14,474 nt of DNA from UBA4742 sp002403895. Its GTDB lineage: Bacteria > Actinomycetota > Acidimicrobiia > Acidimicrobiales > Acidimicrobilacustridaceae. Where the stretch lies: NCBI GenBank assembly GCA_036823295.1, contig DAISGD010000074.1, positions 1 to 14,474 of the forward strand. The letters run 5' to 3'. A model generated the notes under the pieces. That model saw only the letters and a list, made by a program, of their open reading frames with translations. It did not search any database and was not told the origin of the DNA. Positions 6,018 to 12,831 of this stretch are shown here, piece after piece. Each line of letters starts with the position of its first letter. Position 1 is the first letter of the stretch. A program made the position numbers and the translations under genes.

Positions 6018-7478
6018 TCAGCCCCAGCGTCCGGCGAGCGCGATGGTGATCTCGTGGCCGACCAGATCCAACTCGACCCGCTCGGCGGCCGCCTGAGGGT
6101 CAGGGTCCACCGCCACCGTGCGGCGGCCGTCGGCGAACTCGGCGACAGCCACCGTGCGACTGGGGATCCCACGATCGTGGAGCACGGTGGCGCCCACGAT
6201 GATGGCTGGCCCCGTCCCGTCGGGATCGAGCGGTTGCGTCGGCGTCGACGCCCGCGCCGCGTCGGTCACGTCGACGTGACGGAACGGCGCTGCCGGCTCG
6301 GCGGTCGACCACACCCCGGCGGCCGGCTTGGTGAGCATGCCGCTGACCGCGGTGACGAGCCCGGTCGAGCCCGGGTCGCCTCGCAGCACGCCGACCATGG
6401 CGGCCACGGCCTGGAGGGCGGCGTTGTTGAGGGGACCACCGCCGAAGGTCATGCCCCCGTTGACGGTCAGGGAGCGGTCCAAGCCGATCCCGAGCTCGTG
6501 GGCCTGGACCTGGACCGCGGCAGGGAAGCAGCTGTAGAGGTCCAGGTGGTTGATCTCGCTTGGCCGGAGGCCAGCGTGGTCGAGAGCGGCGGCGAAGGCC
6601 AAGGCGGTGGCCGGCGAGCGATGGAGGTTCGCCCGACACGACAGCGGGATCATGGCGTCGGAGCCGGCGGCGGCCAGCGGGAACACCCACCGGTCCCGGG
6701 CGATGCCCAACCGTTCGGCCTCGGCCACCGAGGTCAGGATGAGGGCGGCCGCCTGGTCCACGTTCCATTGCGAGCACAGCAACTTGGTGTAGGGGCTGGC
6801 CACCATGCGGTTGACGTCGCTGGCCGTGGTGATGGTGGCGGCCGAGGGCGCGGAGCGGTCCCACGCCAGCGGATCGGCGGCGGCCACCGCGGCGAAGGAG
6901 GCACCGAGCTGGCCGAGGCGGTCCCGTTGGGCCGTCGCGCTCAGCCCATCGGCGTGGCGTAGCGCGCTCTCGATCACGGCGTACTGGTGCGCCGGCACGG
7001 CCAGGTCCCGTTCGATCTCCACTCCGGCCAGGATCTCGTCGGCGGGCAGCCACAGCTCGTCGGGTTCGGCCACCTGCACCGACTCGGGAGCCACGGTGGC
7101 AGTGATGGCGGCCCGCAGGGACCGGTACTTCGCCTCGCCGCCGACCACCAAGGCGGTCTCGATGGCGCCGAGGGCGATCTGCTCGGCGGCGTGCGACAGC
7201 AGCGTCTGTTGCAAGATGCCAACTTCGGCCAGCACGGTGCGGGCCCCGTGGAGGCCGAAGCGGTCACCGACGAGGCGGCCCGGGTCGGGGTAGGACCAGA
7301 TTCCCTTGGGTACGAGCACCAGACCGACCCGCTCGAGAGACCGGGGCGAGCCGGCATCGTGGATGGCGGCGTCCGTTGCCTGCATCATGAGCTCGACGGC
7401 TTCGAGCGCGCGGTTGGCGTCGTCGTAGCGTTGGGTGACGCGGGCGGCACCGACCAGGACCGGGGTTCGGGGATCCAT
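6018..7478 (-). CDS. Thiolase-like protein of TLP1 type (annotated as acetyl-CoA acetyltransferase)
   Basis: This 486-residue protein has the thiolase fold. It opens with MDPRTPVLVGAARVTQR and contains TALVVGGEAKYRS (108-120), ASDVNRMVASPYTKLLCSQW (219-238), VDQAAALILTS, INHLDLYSCFPAAV (309-322) and GGMTFGGGPLNN (341-352). A C-terminal extension from about 415 (IIVGATVLHDRG, AEFADGRRTVAVDPDP) matches the additional domain of mycobacterial thiolase-like protein type 1. The region where thiolases carry the acylated cysteine (about 86-101) reads VGILQQTLLSHAAEQI and has no cysteine. The C-terminal GHPxG is replaced by GGGPLN. Normal Claisen or thiolytic chemistry is therefore doubtful; a role with acyl-CoA in lipid catabolism is plausible. 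The ATG at 7478 is chosen because the MDPRTPVLVGAAR start is conserved; an upstream extension to 7589 would overlap the divergent promoter. A TACGCT hexamer lies 12 nt upstream. Confidence 0.88.
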   Translation of the reverse strand: MDPRTPVLVGAARVTQRYDDANRALEAVELMMQATDAAIHDAGSPRSLERVGLVLVPKGIWSYPDPGRLVGDRFGLHGARTVLAEVGILQQTLLSHAAEQIALGAIETALVVGGEAKYRSLRAAITATVAPESVQVAEPDELWLPADEILAGVEIERDLAVPAHQYAVIESALRHADGLSATAQRDRLGQLGASFAAVAAADPLAWDRSAPSAATITTASDVNRMVASPYTKLLCSQWNVDQAAALILTSVAEAERLGIARDRWVFPLAAAGSDAMIPLSCRANLHRSPATALAFAAALDHAGLRPSEINHLDLYSCFPAAVQVQAHELGIGLDRSLTVNGGMTFGGGPLNNAALQAVAAMVGVLRGDPGSTGLVTAVSGMLTKPAAGVWSTAEPAAPFRHVDVTDAARASTPTQPLDPDGTGPAIIVGATVLHDRGIPSRTVAVAEFADGRRTVAVDPDPQAAAERVELDLVGHEITIALAGRWG

Positions 7479-7580
7479 CAGCGGGCGCCGAGCGTAGGTG
7501 GCGGCTGGTCGTGCGGCAAACGCTCGTGGCCCTCCGCGACCGAGCGAGGAGCGGCCGGTGCCGGACCGCGACGGCATGAC

Positions 7581-7586
7581 TAGGGT
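7581..7586 (+). promoter_or_regulatory. Putative -10 element (TAGGGT) for the FAD oxidoreductase
   Basis: TAGGGT fits TAnnnT and ends 8 nt before the ATG at 7595, a spacing compatible with leaderless transcription. The same hexamer precedes the start at 9917 by 6 nt. The gap to the divergent thiolase-like gene is 116 bp, so both promoters must lie within it. Confidence 0.4.
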
Positions 7587-7594
7587 CACCGGCC

Positions 7595-9049
7595 ATGCTC
7601 GACCGAGAACAAGATTCCATCGGGCCGCTTCCGGTGGCCGCGGTCGCCGGCTGGGATCTCGAGGCCGACGTGGTCGTGGTGGGCCTCGGCGCCGCCGGGG
7701 CCTGTGCGGTGTTGGGGGCGGTCGAGGCGGGGGCTGAGGTCCTGGCCCTCGAGGCTGCGGGTGCGGGCGGCGGGACCTCGGCGATGTCGGGCGGGCTCAT
7801 CTACCTCGGAGGCGGCACGCCGCTGCAGAAGGCCTGTGGGTTCGAGGATTCGGCCGAGGACATGTTCCGGTTCCTCATGGCCGCCAGCGGGCCCGATCCC
7901 GACCGAGCAAAGGTCCGAACCTACTGCGACGGCAGCGTCGCTCACTACCAATGGCTGGTGGACATCGGGGTGCCGTTCAAGCCGGCCTTCTTCCCCGAGC
8001 CGGGGCTGGAGCCCCCCACCGACGACGGGTTGGTGTACTCCGGCGGTGAGGATGCCTTCCCCTTCGATCGCCTGGCCCGGCCTGCTCCTCGAGCCCACAA
8101 GCCGCAGCATCGCCACGCCGCCGGACGGTTCCTCATGGACCGGCTGCTCGCCGCAGTGGAGGGGTCAGCGGCCCGGATCGAGACCGACGTTCGGGTGCTG
8201 CGGTTGGTCGTCGGTCCCGACGATCGCGTGGTCGGCGTGGTGGCCCGCCGGGCTGGGCGTGATCTCCAGATCGGCGCCCGACGGGGTGTGGTGTTGTGCG
8301 CCGGCGGGTTCGTCCACAACGACGAGATGGTGCAGCGCCACAGCCCCCTGGTGGCGCGCTGTTCCCTCCGGCTGGGCAACGACTTCGATGACGGCCGGGC
8401 CATCCGCATGGCCCAGGCTCTGGGTGCCGCCGTCACCCGGATGGACGCGGCCGAGGTCGCCGTGCCCATCACCCCGCCACGCAAGCTGGTGGCCGGCATC
8501 CTCGTGAACGGTCAGGGCCAGCGGTTCATCAACGAAGACACGTACTACGGCCGGGTCGGCCAGGAGATCCTGTTCCGCCAGGGCGGCGAGGCCTACCTCA
8601 TCGTCGACGAATCGCTCTACGAAGTGACCCGGGCCGGGCTCGGCGCCTCCTGGGTGGCGGAGACGGCGGCCGAACTGGGAACCGAGATCGGGCTGCCCCC
8701 CGGCTCGCTGAGCGCCACCCTGGATCTGTACAACCGGCACGCCGCCGACGGCCACGACCCGGTGTTCCACAAGGCCGCGCCGTTCGTGCGTCCGCTGGAG
8801 GGGCCCCTCGGTGCCTACGACCTCCGGGTCACCAACCCGGCGTGCTTCTACGCCACCTTCACCCTCGGGGGCCTGGTCACCTCGGTCGACGGCGAGGTCG
8901 GCCACGTGGACGGCCGGGCCATCCCCGGGCTCTTCGCCGCGGGGCGCACTACGTCGGGGGTCGCCGCTTCCGGCTACGCCAGTGGCATCTCGCTGGGTGA
9001 CGGCACGCTCTTTGGTCGCCGCGCCGGCCGCGCCGCCGCTAGCCCCTGA
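7595..9049 (+). CDS. FAD-dependent oxidoreductase, 3-ketosteroid-dehydrogenase/fumarate-reductase-like (FAD_binding_2)
   Basis: This 484-residue protein is a flavoprotein of the FAD_binding_2 superfamily. The dinucleotide motif GLGAAG (30-35) follows ADVVVV. GGTSAMSGG (59-67) is the second FAD contact typical of the succinate dehydrogenase/KstD group. VVLCAGGF (232-239), GQGQRFINEDTYYGR (306-320) and the C-terminal block TFTLGGLVTSVDGEV with IPGLFAAGRTTSGVA (443-457) and SGISLGDGTLFGRRAG complete it. Such enzymes add or remove hydrogen across a C-C bond next to a carbonyl, for example in ketosteroids. It is somewhat shorter than true KstD proteins (about 510-570), so the steroid substrate is only a possibility. 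It is divergent from the thiolase-like gene, consistent with coordinated control. The last 11 bp overlap the 3' end of the opposite-strand LLM gene. Confidence 0.9.
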   Translation: MLDREQDSIGPLPVAAVAGWDLEADVVVVGLGAAGACAVLGAVEAGAEVLALEAAGAGGGTSAMSGGLIYLGGGTPLQKACGFEDSAEDMFRFLMAASGPDPDRAKVRTYCDGSVAHYQWLVDIGVPFKPAFFPEPGLEPPTDDGLVYSGGEDAFPFDRLARPAPRAHKPQHRHAAGRFLMDRLLAAVEGSAARIETDVRVLRLVVGPDDRVVGVVARRAGRDLQIGARRGVVLCAGGFVHNDEMVQRHSPLVARCSLRLGNDFDDGRAIRMAQALGAAVTRMDAAEVAVPITPPRKLVAGILVNGQGQRFINEDTYYGRVGQEILFRQGGEAYLIVDESLYEVTRAGLGASWVAETAAELGTEIGLPPGSLSATLDLYNRHAADGHDPVFHKAAPFVRPLEGPLGAYDLRVTNPACFYATFTLGGLVTSVDGEVGHVDGRAIPGLFAAGRTTSGVAASGYASGISLGDGTLFGRRAGRAAASP

Positions 9050-9917
9050 CCTTGGCGATCACCGAGTCGGCGAACCAGGCCATGGCGTCGAGCTTCTGCT
9101 GGAGCGTTTCGGTGTCCTGCTCCATCTGGTAGGCGTTGCGGAACCCGATGATGACGTCGGTGACCCCGAGCTCCTCGAGCCGACGACAGCCGTCCACGCT
9201 GTAGCCGTCGAGAGAGATGACGTGGATCTCGAACGGTTCGTGCTGCCGCCCCGCGTCGCGCCGCAACACGTCGAGGCGGCCGATCATCACCGGCAGATGA
9301 TCGGCGTCGCTGCCGGCGTGCATCCACCCGTCGCACAGCCGGGCTGCCCGGACGAGCGCGGCGTCGGCGTGGCCCCCGATGAGGATGGGCAGACGCTCGG
9401 TGGGGGTCGGGCAGATCTTCACCGCCGGGAGGTCATAGAACTCGCCGTGGTACTCCACGTAGCCGCCCTCGGTCAGGCCCCGGATGATCTCGATCTGTTC
9501 GTCCATGCGCCGGCCGCGGTTCTTCCACGGCTGGTCGCAGGCCACGTAGTCCTCGGGCCACGGCGAGAGTCCCACGCCGAATCCGAACCGGTTTCCGGTC
9601 AAGACCGCCACCGAGGCCGCCTGCTTGGCCGCCAGGACCGGATTGCGGACGGGGAGCTTCACGACGAACGTGGTGAAGCGGAGGGTCTCGGTCACCGCGC
9701 CCATGGCCGGGATCAACGAGAACGGCTCGATGAACGGTTTGTCTTCCAGGAACTCGCGATTGCCGTCGGGGGTGTAGGGATAGGTCGAATCCGAGTCTCT
9801 CGGGTAGCAGATGCTGTCGGGGACGACGAAGGAGTCGAAGCCGGCAGCCTCGGCGGCGCGGGCCAGGGGCAGGTAGTAGCCCGGATCCGTCATCGACTCG
9901 GCGTAGGAGAAGCGCAT
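9039..9917 (-). CDS. LLM class F420-dependent oxidoreductase (TIGR03619-like)
   Basis: This 292-residue protein is a second luciferase-like TIM-barrel enzyme. It has MRFSYAESMTDPGYYLPLAR, GFDSFVVPDS (26-35), YPRDSDSTYPYTPDGNREFL (38-57), KLPVRNPVLAAKQAASVAVL (87-106), TGNRFGFGVGLSPWPEDY (107-124), LPILIGGHADAALVRAAR and CDGWMHAG (195-202). It is clearly different from the one at 1693-2604 and resembles the TIGR03619 (Rv2161c-like) group, so the two are not a recent duplication. A deazaflavin-dependent redox role is inferred from family, and the substrate is unknown. The ATG at 9917 is supported by TAGGGT 6 nt upstream. The gene lies 22 bp after the acyltransferase stop on the same strand, so read-through is possible, although its own promoter seems to sit in that gap. 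Its end overlaps the convergent FAD oxidoreductase gene by 11 bp. Confidence 0.92.
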   Translation of the reverse strand: MRFSYAESMTDPGYYLPLARAAEAAGFDSFVVPDSICYPRDSDSTYPYTPDGNREFLEDKPFIEPFSLIPAMGAVTETLRFTTFVVKLPVRNPVLAAKQAASVAVLTGNRFGFGVGLSPWPEDYVACDQPWKNRGRRMDEQIEIIRGLTEGGYVEYHGEFYDLPAVKICPTPTERLPILIGGHADAALVRAARLCDGWMHAGSDADHLPVMIGRLDVLRRDAGRQHEPFEIHVISLDGYSVDGCRRLEELGVTDVIIGFRNAYQMEQDTETLQQKLDAMAWFADSVIAKVRG

Positions 9918-9923
9918 CGGCGC

Positions 9924-9929
9924 ACCCTA
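9924..9929 (-). promoter_or_regulatory. Putative -10 element (TAGGGT) for leaderless start at 9917
   Basis: TAGGGT ends 6 nt before the ATG at 9917, inside the 22-bp gap after the acyltransferase stop. It is the same hexamer as before the FAD oxidoreductase start. No Shine-Dalgarno sequence lies between it and the ATG. Promoter activity is inferred. Confidence 0.42.
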
Positions 9930-9939
9930 CGCGCCGGCG

Positions 9940-11988
9940 CTAGGAGTGGGTCCGGTCAGACGGTCCACTGACCCGGCCGCCGAGGCGGGTCCACCCCGCC
10001 AGCAACTGCTCGACGGTGACCTTGGCCTGCAGCGCCTGGCCCGCGGGGGAGAAATGGACGCCGTCGGCGGCGCGGATCGGCACGGGATTTCCCGAGGTGT
10101 CGGGAAGGGCGGCGGCGTAGCTCCCGTCCGGGGCGGCGAGCACTCCCCAGTCGACCAGCCCGACCGCCGGCTGGGCCGTGACGATGGCCCGCTCGACCTC
10201 GGTCACGTTGACCATCCGCTCGCGGATGGCCCCGTACCAGAGGCTCTTGTCCCCGTCCGCCGGCGGCGGGACGACCCACAGCACCCGCGCCCCGCGCGCC
10301 CCCGCTCGGGCGGTGGCGTCGTCGGCCAATCGACGCCAGGCATCCCAGTAGCCGAACGACGCCGAGTCAAAGGGCTGGCCGCTCGAATCGATCCAGGGCT
10401 CCTCGGTTCCGCAGCAGGATTCGAGAACGACGACGTCGGGGTCCTGGGCCGCGACGGCCTCGGACAGCTTGCCCAGCCAGCGGCCCTGGTCGCTCATGAG
10501 GCTCTGACCCGGGCCGCCGATGGCGGATGCGTCGATGCCCTGTACGGCCAGCCCCGCCTGCATCGCCGGGAACGAGTCGTGCAGCATCGAATCACCGAGG
10601 AACAGCACCCGGTGGGGTGGCCCGATCACGGCTGTTCCCACGGGGGTGAACGGGGGCGGAACCGATGTCGTGGGCAGGACGATGTCGGGGGCGGCGACGA
10701 CCGCTCGGGCCTGGGCCTGGGACCCGACGGCCACCGCCCCGCCCATCATCAGGAGACCAGCACAGCCGGCCAAGGCCACCCATCGGGGGGTGCCCAGGGG
10801 CCAGCGCTGGTGACGGATGGGTTGCTCGACGAGCACGTAGGACGCGACGGACAGAGCGGCGGTGGCTCCCAGGCGGACCACCGCCAGTCGGGCCCAGTCC
10901 AGCCCGGTGCGCTCCGGGCTCAGCCAGATGAACAGGGGCCAGTGGTAGAGGTAGACGCCGTAGGAGACCAGACCGAGAGCGGTCAGCGGCCGCCATGACA
11001 GGGCCCGGCCCACGGGCCCGGGTACCCGGGCGGCCAGGACCACCAGCACCGTCAGGCCAGCCGCCACCCACAGCCCACCCCGGTACACCGCACGGGTATC
11101 GATCGACACCGTCACCAGCGCAACGGCCAACAACGCGCCGGCGGCCAGGCCCAGCACCTGCAGGCGCTGCCGGTGGCGGGGGCGATGAGTCGTGCCGATC
11201 CGGCCGTCGATGATCACGGCCAACAGTGCGCCGGCCAACAACTCGAACGCCCGCGTCCCGGTGCCGAAATAGATCCGGGTCTCGTCGCCTGGCCCCAAGG
11301 CGACGGTGGCGGCCATCGATGCCAGGGCCATGGCTCCCAGCACCAGCATCCACGTCGAGCGGCGCCGGGCGAAGCGGGCCAGCAACGCGGCGGTGAGGGC
11401 CACGACTACGTAGAACTGCTCCTCTATGGCCAGTGACCAGTAGTGCTGCACCACGCTGGGCTGCAGGTAGTGGGCTCCGTAGGGGGCGCCCTGGGCGATG
11501 AACCGCCAGTTGGCCACATAGAGGGCCGCGGCGGTGACGTCGCCCGGGAGGGTGCGCAGCTGGTGGGCGTCGCCGGCCACCGCGGCCACCCCCACGGCGA
11601 CGACCAGGCCCACCAGTGCAGCGGGGAGCAGCCGGCGGAACCGGCGGCCCCAGAAGCGGGCCAGGCCGATACGGCCGGTGCCCTGACCTTCACGAAACAG
11701 CAGTGAGGTGATGAGGTAGCCCGACAGCACGAAGAAGACGGAAACCCCGAGGAAGCCGCCCGGGAGCAGGTCAGGGGAGAGGTGGTAAACGACCACGGCC
11801 GCCACCGCCAAGCCTCGCAGGCCGTCGAGCGCCGGCACACGGTGGGGGTGAGGCTGACCCGCCGAGTGCGTGCTGACGGCGCCGCGCCCGGCGGGGTGGG
11901 CGGGCCGCGACGGACTGACCGGTCCCAGGTGTGACCGATCCAGAGTCTCGCCCGGCAGGCGTTCCCGCGGTTGACGCACCCCCAACAC
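9940..11988 (-). CDS. Membrane acyltransferase-3 (OafA/YrhL type) fused to a C-terminal SGNH domain
   Basis: This 682-residue protein joins an integral membrane acyltransferase (about 50-425) to an extracytoplasmic SGNH domain (about 455-670). The membrane part begins with HRVPALDGLRGLAVAAVVVY, contains the conserved His of YHL (69), GGFLGVSVFFVLSGYLITSL (77-96), QHYWSLAIEEQFYVV (181-195) and YGVYLYHWPLFIWL (343-356), and has about ten hydrophobic segments. The SGNH part has FLGDSMLHD with Ser467 and DGVHFSPAG with Asp642 and His645. Block III, where an Asn is expected, reads ESCCGTEE (523-530). Such fusions move acetyl or other acyl groups across the membrane onto surface glycans or peptidoglycan. 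The SGNH part is likely to finish the transfer. The GTG at 11988 is the farthest plausible start; about 45 polar, low-complexity residues precede the first membrane segment, so the true start may be further in. It is divergent from a free-standing SGNH gene. Confidence 0.92.
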   Translation of the reverse strand: MLGVRQPRERLPGETLDRSHLGPVSPSRPAHPAGRGAVSTHSAGQPHPHRVPALDGLRGLAVAAVVVYHLSPDLLPGGFLGVSVFFVLSGYLITSLLFREGQGTGRIGLARFWGRRFRRLLPAALVGLVVAVGVAAVAGDAHQLRTLPGDVTAAALYVANWRFIAQGAPYGAHYLQPSVVQHYWSLAIEEQFYVVVALTAALLARFARRRSTWMLVLGAMALASMAATVALGPGDETRIYFGTGTRAFELLAGALLAVIIDGRIGTTHRPRHRQRLQVLGLAAGALLAVALVTVSIDTRAVYRGGLWVAAGLTVLVVLAARVPGPVGRALSWRPLTALGLVSYGVYLYHWPLFIWLSPERTGLDWARLAVVRLGATAALSVASYVLVEQPIRHQRWPLGTPRWVALAGCAGLLMMGGAVAVGSQAQARAVVAAPDIVLPTTSVPPPFTPVGTAVIGPPHRVLFLGDSMLHDSFPAMQAGLAVQGIDASAIGGPGQSLMSDQGRWLGKLSEAVAAQDPDVVVLESCCGTEEPWIDSSGQPFDSASFGYWDAWRRLADDATARAGARGARVLWVVPPPADGDKSLWYGAIRERMVNVTEVERAIVTAQPAVGLVDWGVLAAPDGSYAAALPDTSGNPVPIRAADGVHFSPAGQALQAKVTVEQLLAGWTRLGGRVSGPSDRTHS

Positions 11989-12010
11989 GCCCCCAGGATG
12001 CCAGACCCCG

Positions 12011-12026
12011 GGCCGGAATACCGGCC
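12011..12026. repeat. Palindrome (GGCCGG-AATA-CCGGCC) between the divergent acyltransferase and SGNH genes
   Basis: Perfect 6-bp arms flank a 4-nt A/T centre in the 84-bp divergent gap. The TATTCC read on the minus strand in the centre could be part of a -10 for the acyltransferase. The site may be a shared operator or a 5'-UTR hairpin. GC-only arms of this length can occur by chance. Confidence 0.3.
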
Positions 12027-12072
12027 ATCGGCCCGCGACCTCGGCGACGTGGAGTCGGGGGAAGATGGAGGA

Positions 12073-12714
12073 ATGGTCGAGAGCCGATGGGGTGTGCGCT
12101 GGGCGGCGATGACTGGTCTGCGGATGCTGGTCGTCGGCGCCGTGCTCGTGGTGGCGTCGAACGGGTGTGGCCTACTGGCCGAGTCGGGTGGCCGACCGGT
12201 GACCATCGTGGGCGACAGCCTGGTGGTACTGGGCGACCGCAAGATCCGCGATGTCCTGAAGCCGGCTGGTTGGCGGGTCACCGTCGACGCCTATCCCGGC
12301 GTCACCGTGACCACGCAGATGCCGGCACTGACCAAGGCTGCCGGGGATCGCCAGCGGGCGATCGTCATCGAACTCGGCACCAATGACACCCATGCCTTGG
12401 CCCAGGGGGAGACCGATGCTCGTGCCGAGGGGGAGGAGATCCATCGGGCTCTGGAGTTGTTCGCCCCCAGCCAGTGTCTGGTGTGGGTGAACGCCGACGC
12501 CGAACCCTCCCGTCCCGGCGGCCGGGGTGGCAAGGTGGTCAATGACGCCCTCGCTGCGGCGGCGACCAGCCGACCCGACCTCCATGTGGCCGATCTGAAC
12601 GCCATGCTGAGGGCCCATCCGGAGTATCTGCTCGGCGACGGAGTGCACCTCACCGATGCCGGGAGCACCGCCTTGGGCCAGTTGATGGCCAATGCCTTGA
12701 ACGCCTGCCAGTAA
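12073..12714 (+). CDS. Secreted or membrane-anchored SGNH/GDSL-type hydrolase
   Basis: This 213-residue protein starts with a basic stretch and a hydrophobic segment (MTGLRMLVVGAVLVVASNGC), so it should be exported. The Cys32 in SNGC resembles a lipobox but has Asn at -2, so lipid attachment is doubtful. The rest is a compact SGNH fold: VTIVGDSL with Ser49, ELGTND with Asn104 and GDGVHLTDAG with Asp189 and His192, i.e. blocks I, III and V are intact. It should hydrolyse or transfer acyl esters outside the membrane. The ATG at 12073 puts the basic N-terminus just before the hydrophobic core; a GGGGGA lies about 10 nt upstream. A start at 12109 is also possible. An open frame further upstream lacks signal-peptide character. 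Its divergent neighbour is an acyltransferase with its own SGNH domain, which suggests a shared cell-surface substrate. Confidence 0.87.
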   Translation: MVESRWGVRWAAMTGLRMLVVGAVLVVASNGCGLLAESGGRPVTIVGDSLVVLGDRKIRDVLKPAGWRVTVDAYPGVTVTTQMPALTKAAGDRQRAIVIELGTNDTHALAQGETDARAEGEEIHRALELFAPSQCLVWVNADAEPSRPGGRGGKVVNDALAAAATSRPDLHVADLNAMLRAHPEYLLGDGVHLTDAGSTALGQLMANALNACQ

Positions 12715-12781
12715 TGGTGGCTGATGGTCACGGACGGCGCGGTCGTGGGAGGGTTCACCCCTATGCCAATATCTAACACCT

Positions 12782-12810
12782 CGTCAGGAAATCCTGACGC
12801 CGAGTCAGGA
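12782..12810. promoter_or_regulatory. Putative operator: perfect palindrome CGTCAGGA-AA-TCCTGACG plus third half-site
   Basis: Positions 12782-12799 form a perfect 18-bp palindrome with 8-bp arms and an AA centre. A further TCAGGA at 12805-12810 is in the same orientation as the left arm and exactly 21 bp from it, about two helical turns. An A/T-rich patch CAATATCTAA at about 12767-12776 just before it could hold the -10, which would place the palindrome at the transcript start. This is a typical repressor position. Read as RNA it gives a 7-bp hairpin with an AAAT loop, so a leader hairpin is an alternative. No T-run follows, so it is not a classical terminator of the SGNH gene. Confidence 0.5.
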
Positions 12811-12820
12811 CCGAGTCCCA

Positions 12821-12826
12821 AGGGGG
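12821..12826 (+). promoter_or_regulatory. Ribosome-binding site (AGGGGG) deciding the solute-binding protein start
   Basis: AGGGGG is 5 nt before the ATG at 12832 and is followed by a further purine run. It selects this ATG over in-frame starts at 12724 and 12763, which would place the signal peptide too far inside the protein. Confidence 0.65.
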
Positions 12827-12831
12827 AAGGA

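Noticed and set aside
5724..6962. A 412-codon plus-strand open frame across the esterase/thiolase-like boundary.
   Set aside because: It is antisense to two well-supported genes and rich in Gly/Arg/His without any motif.
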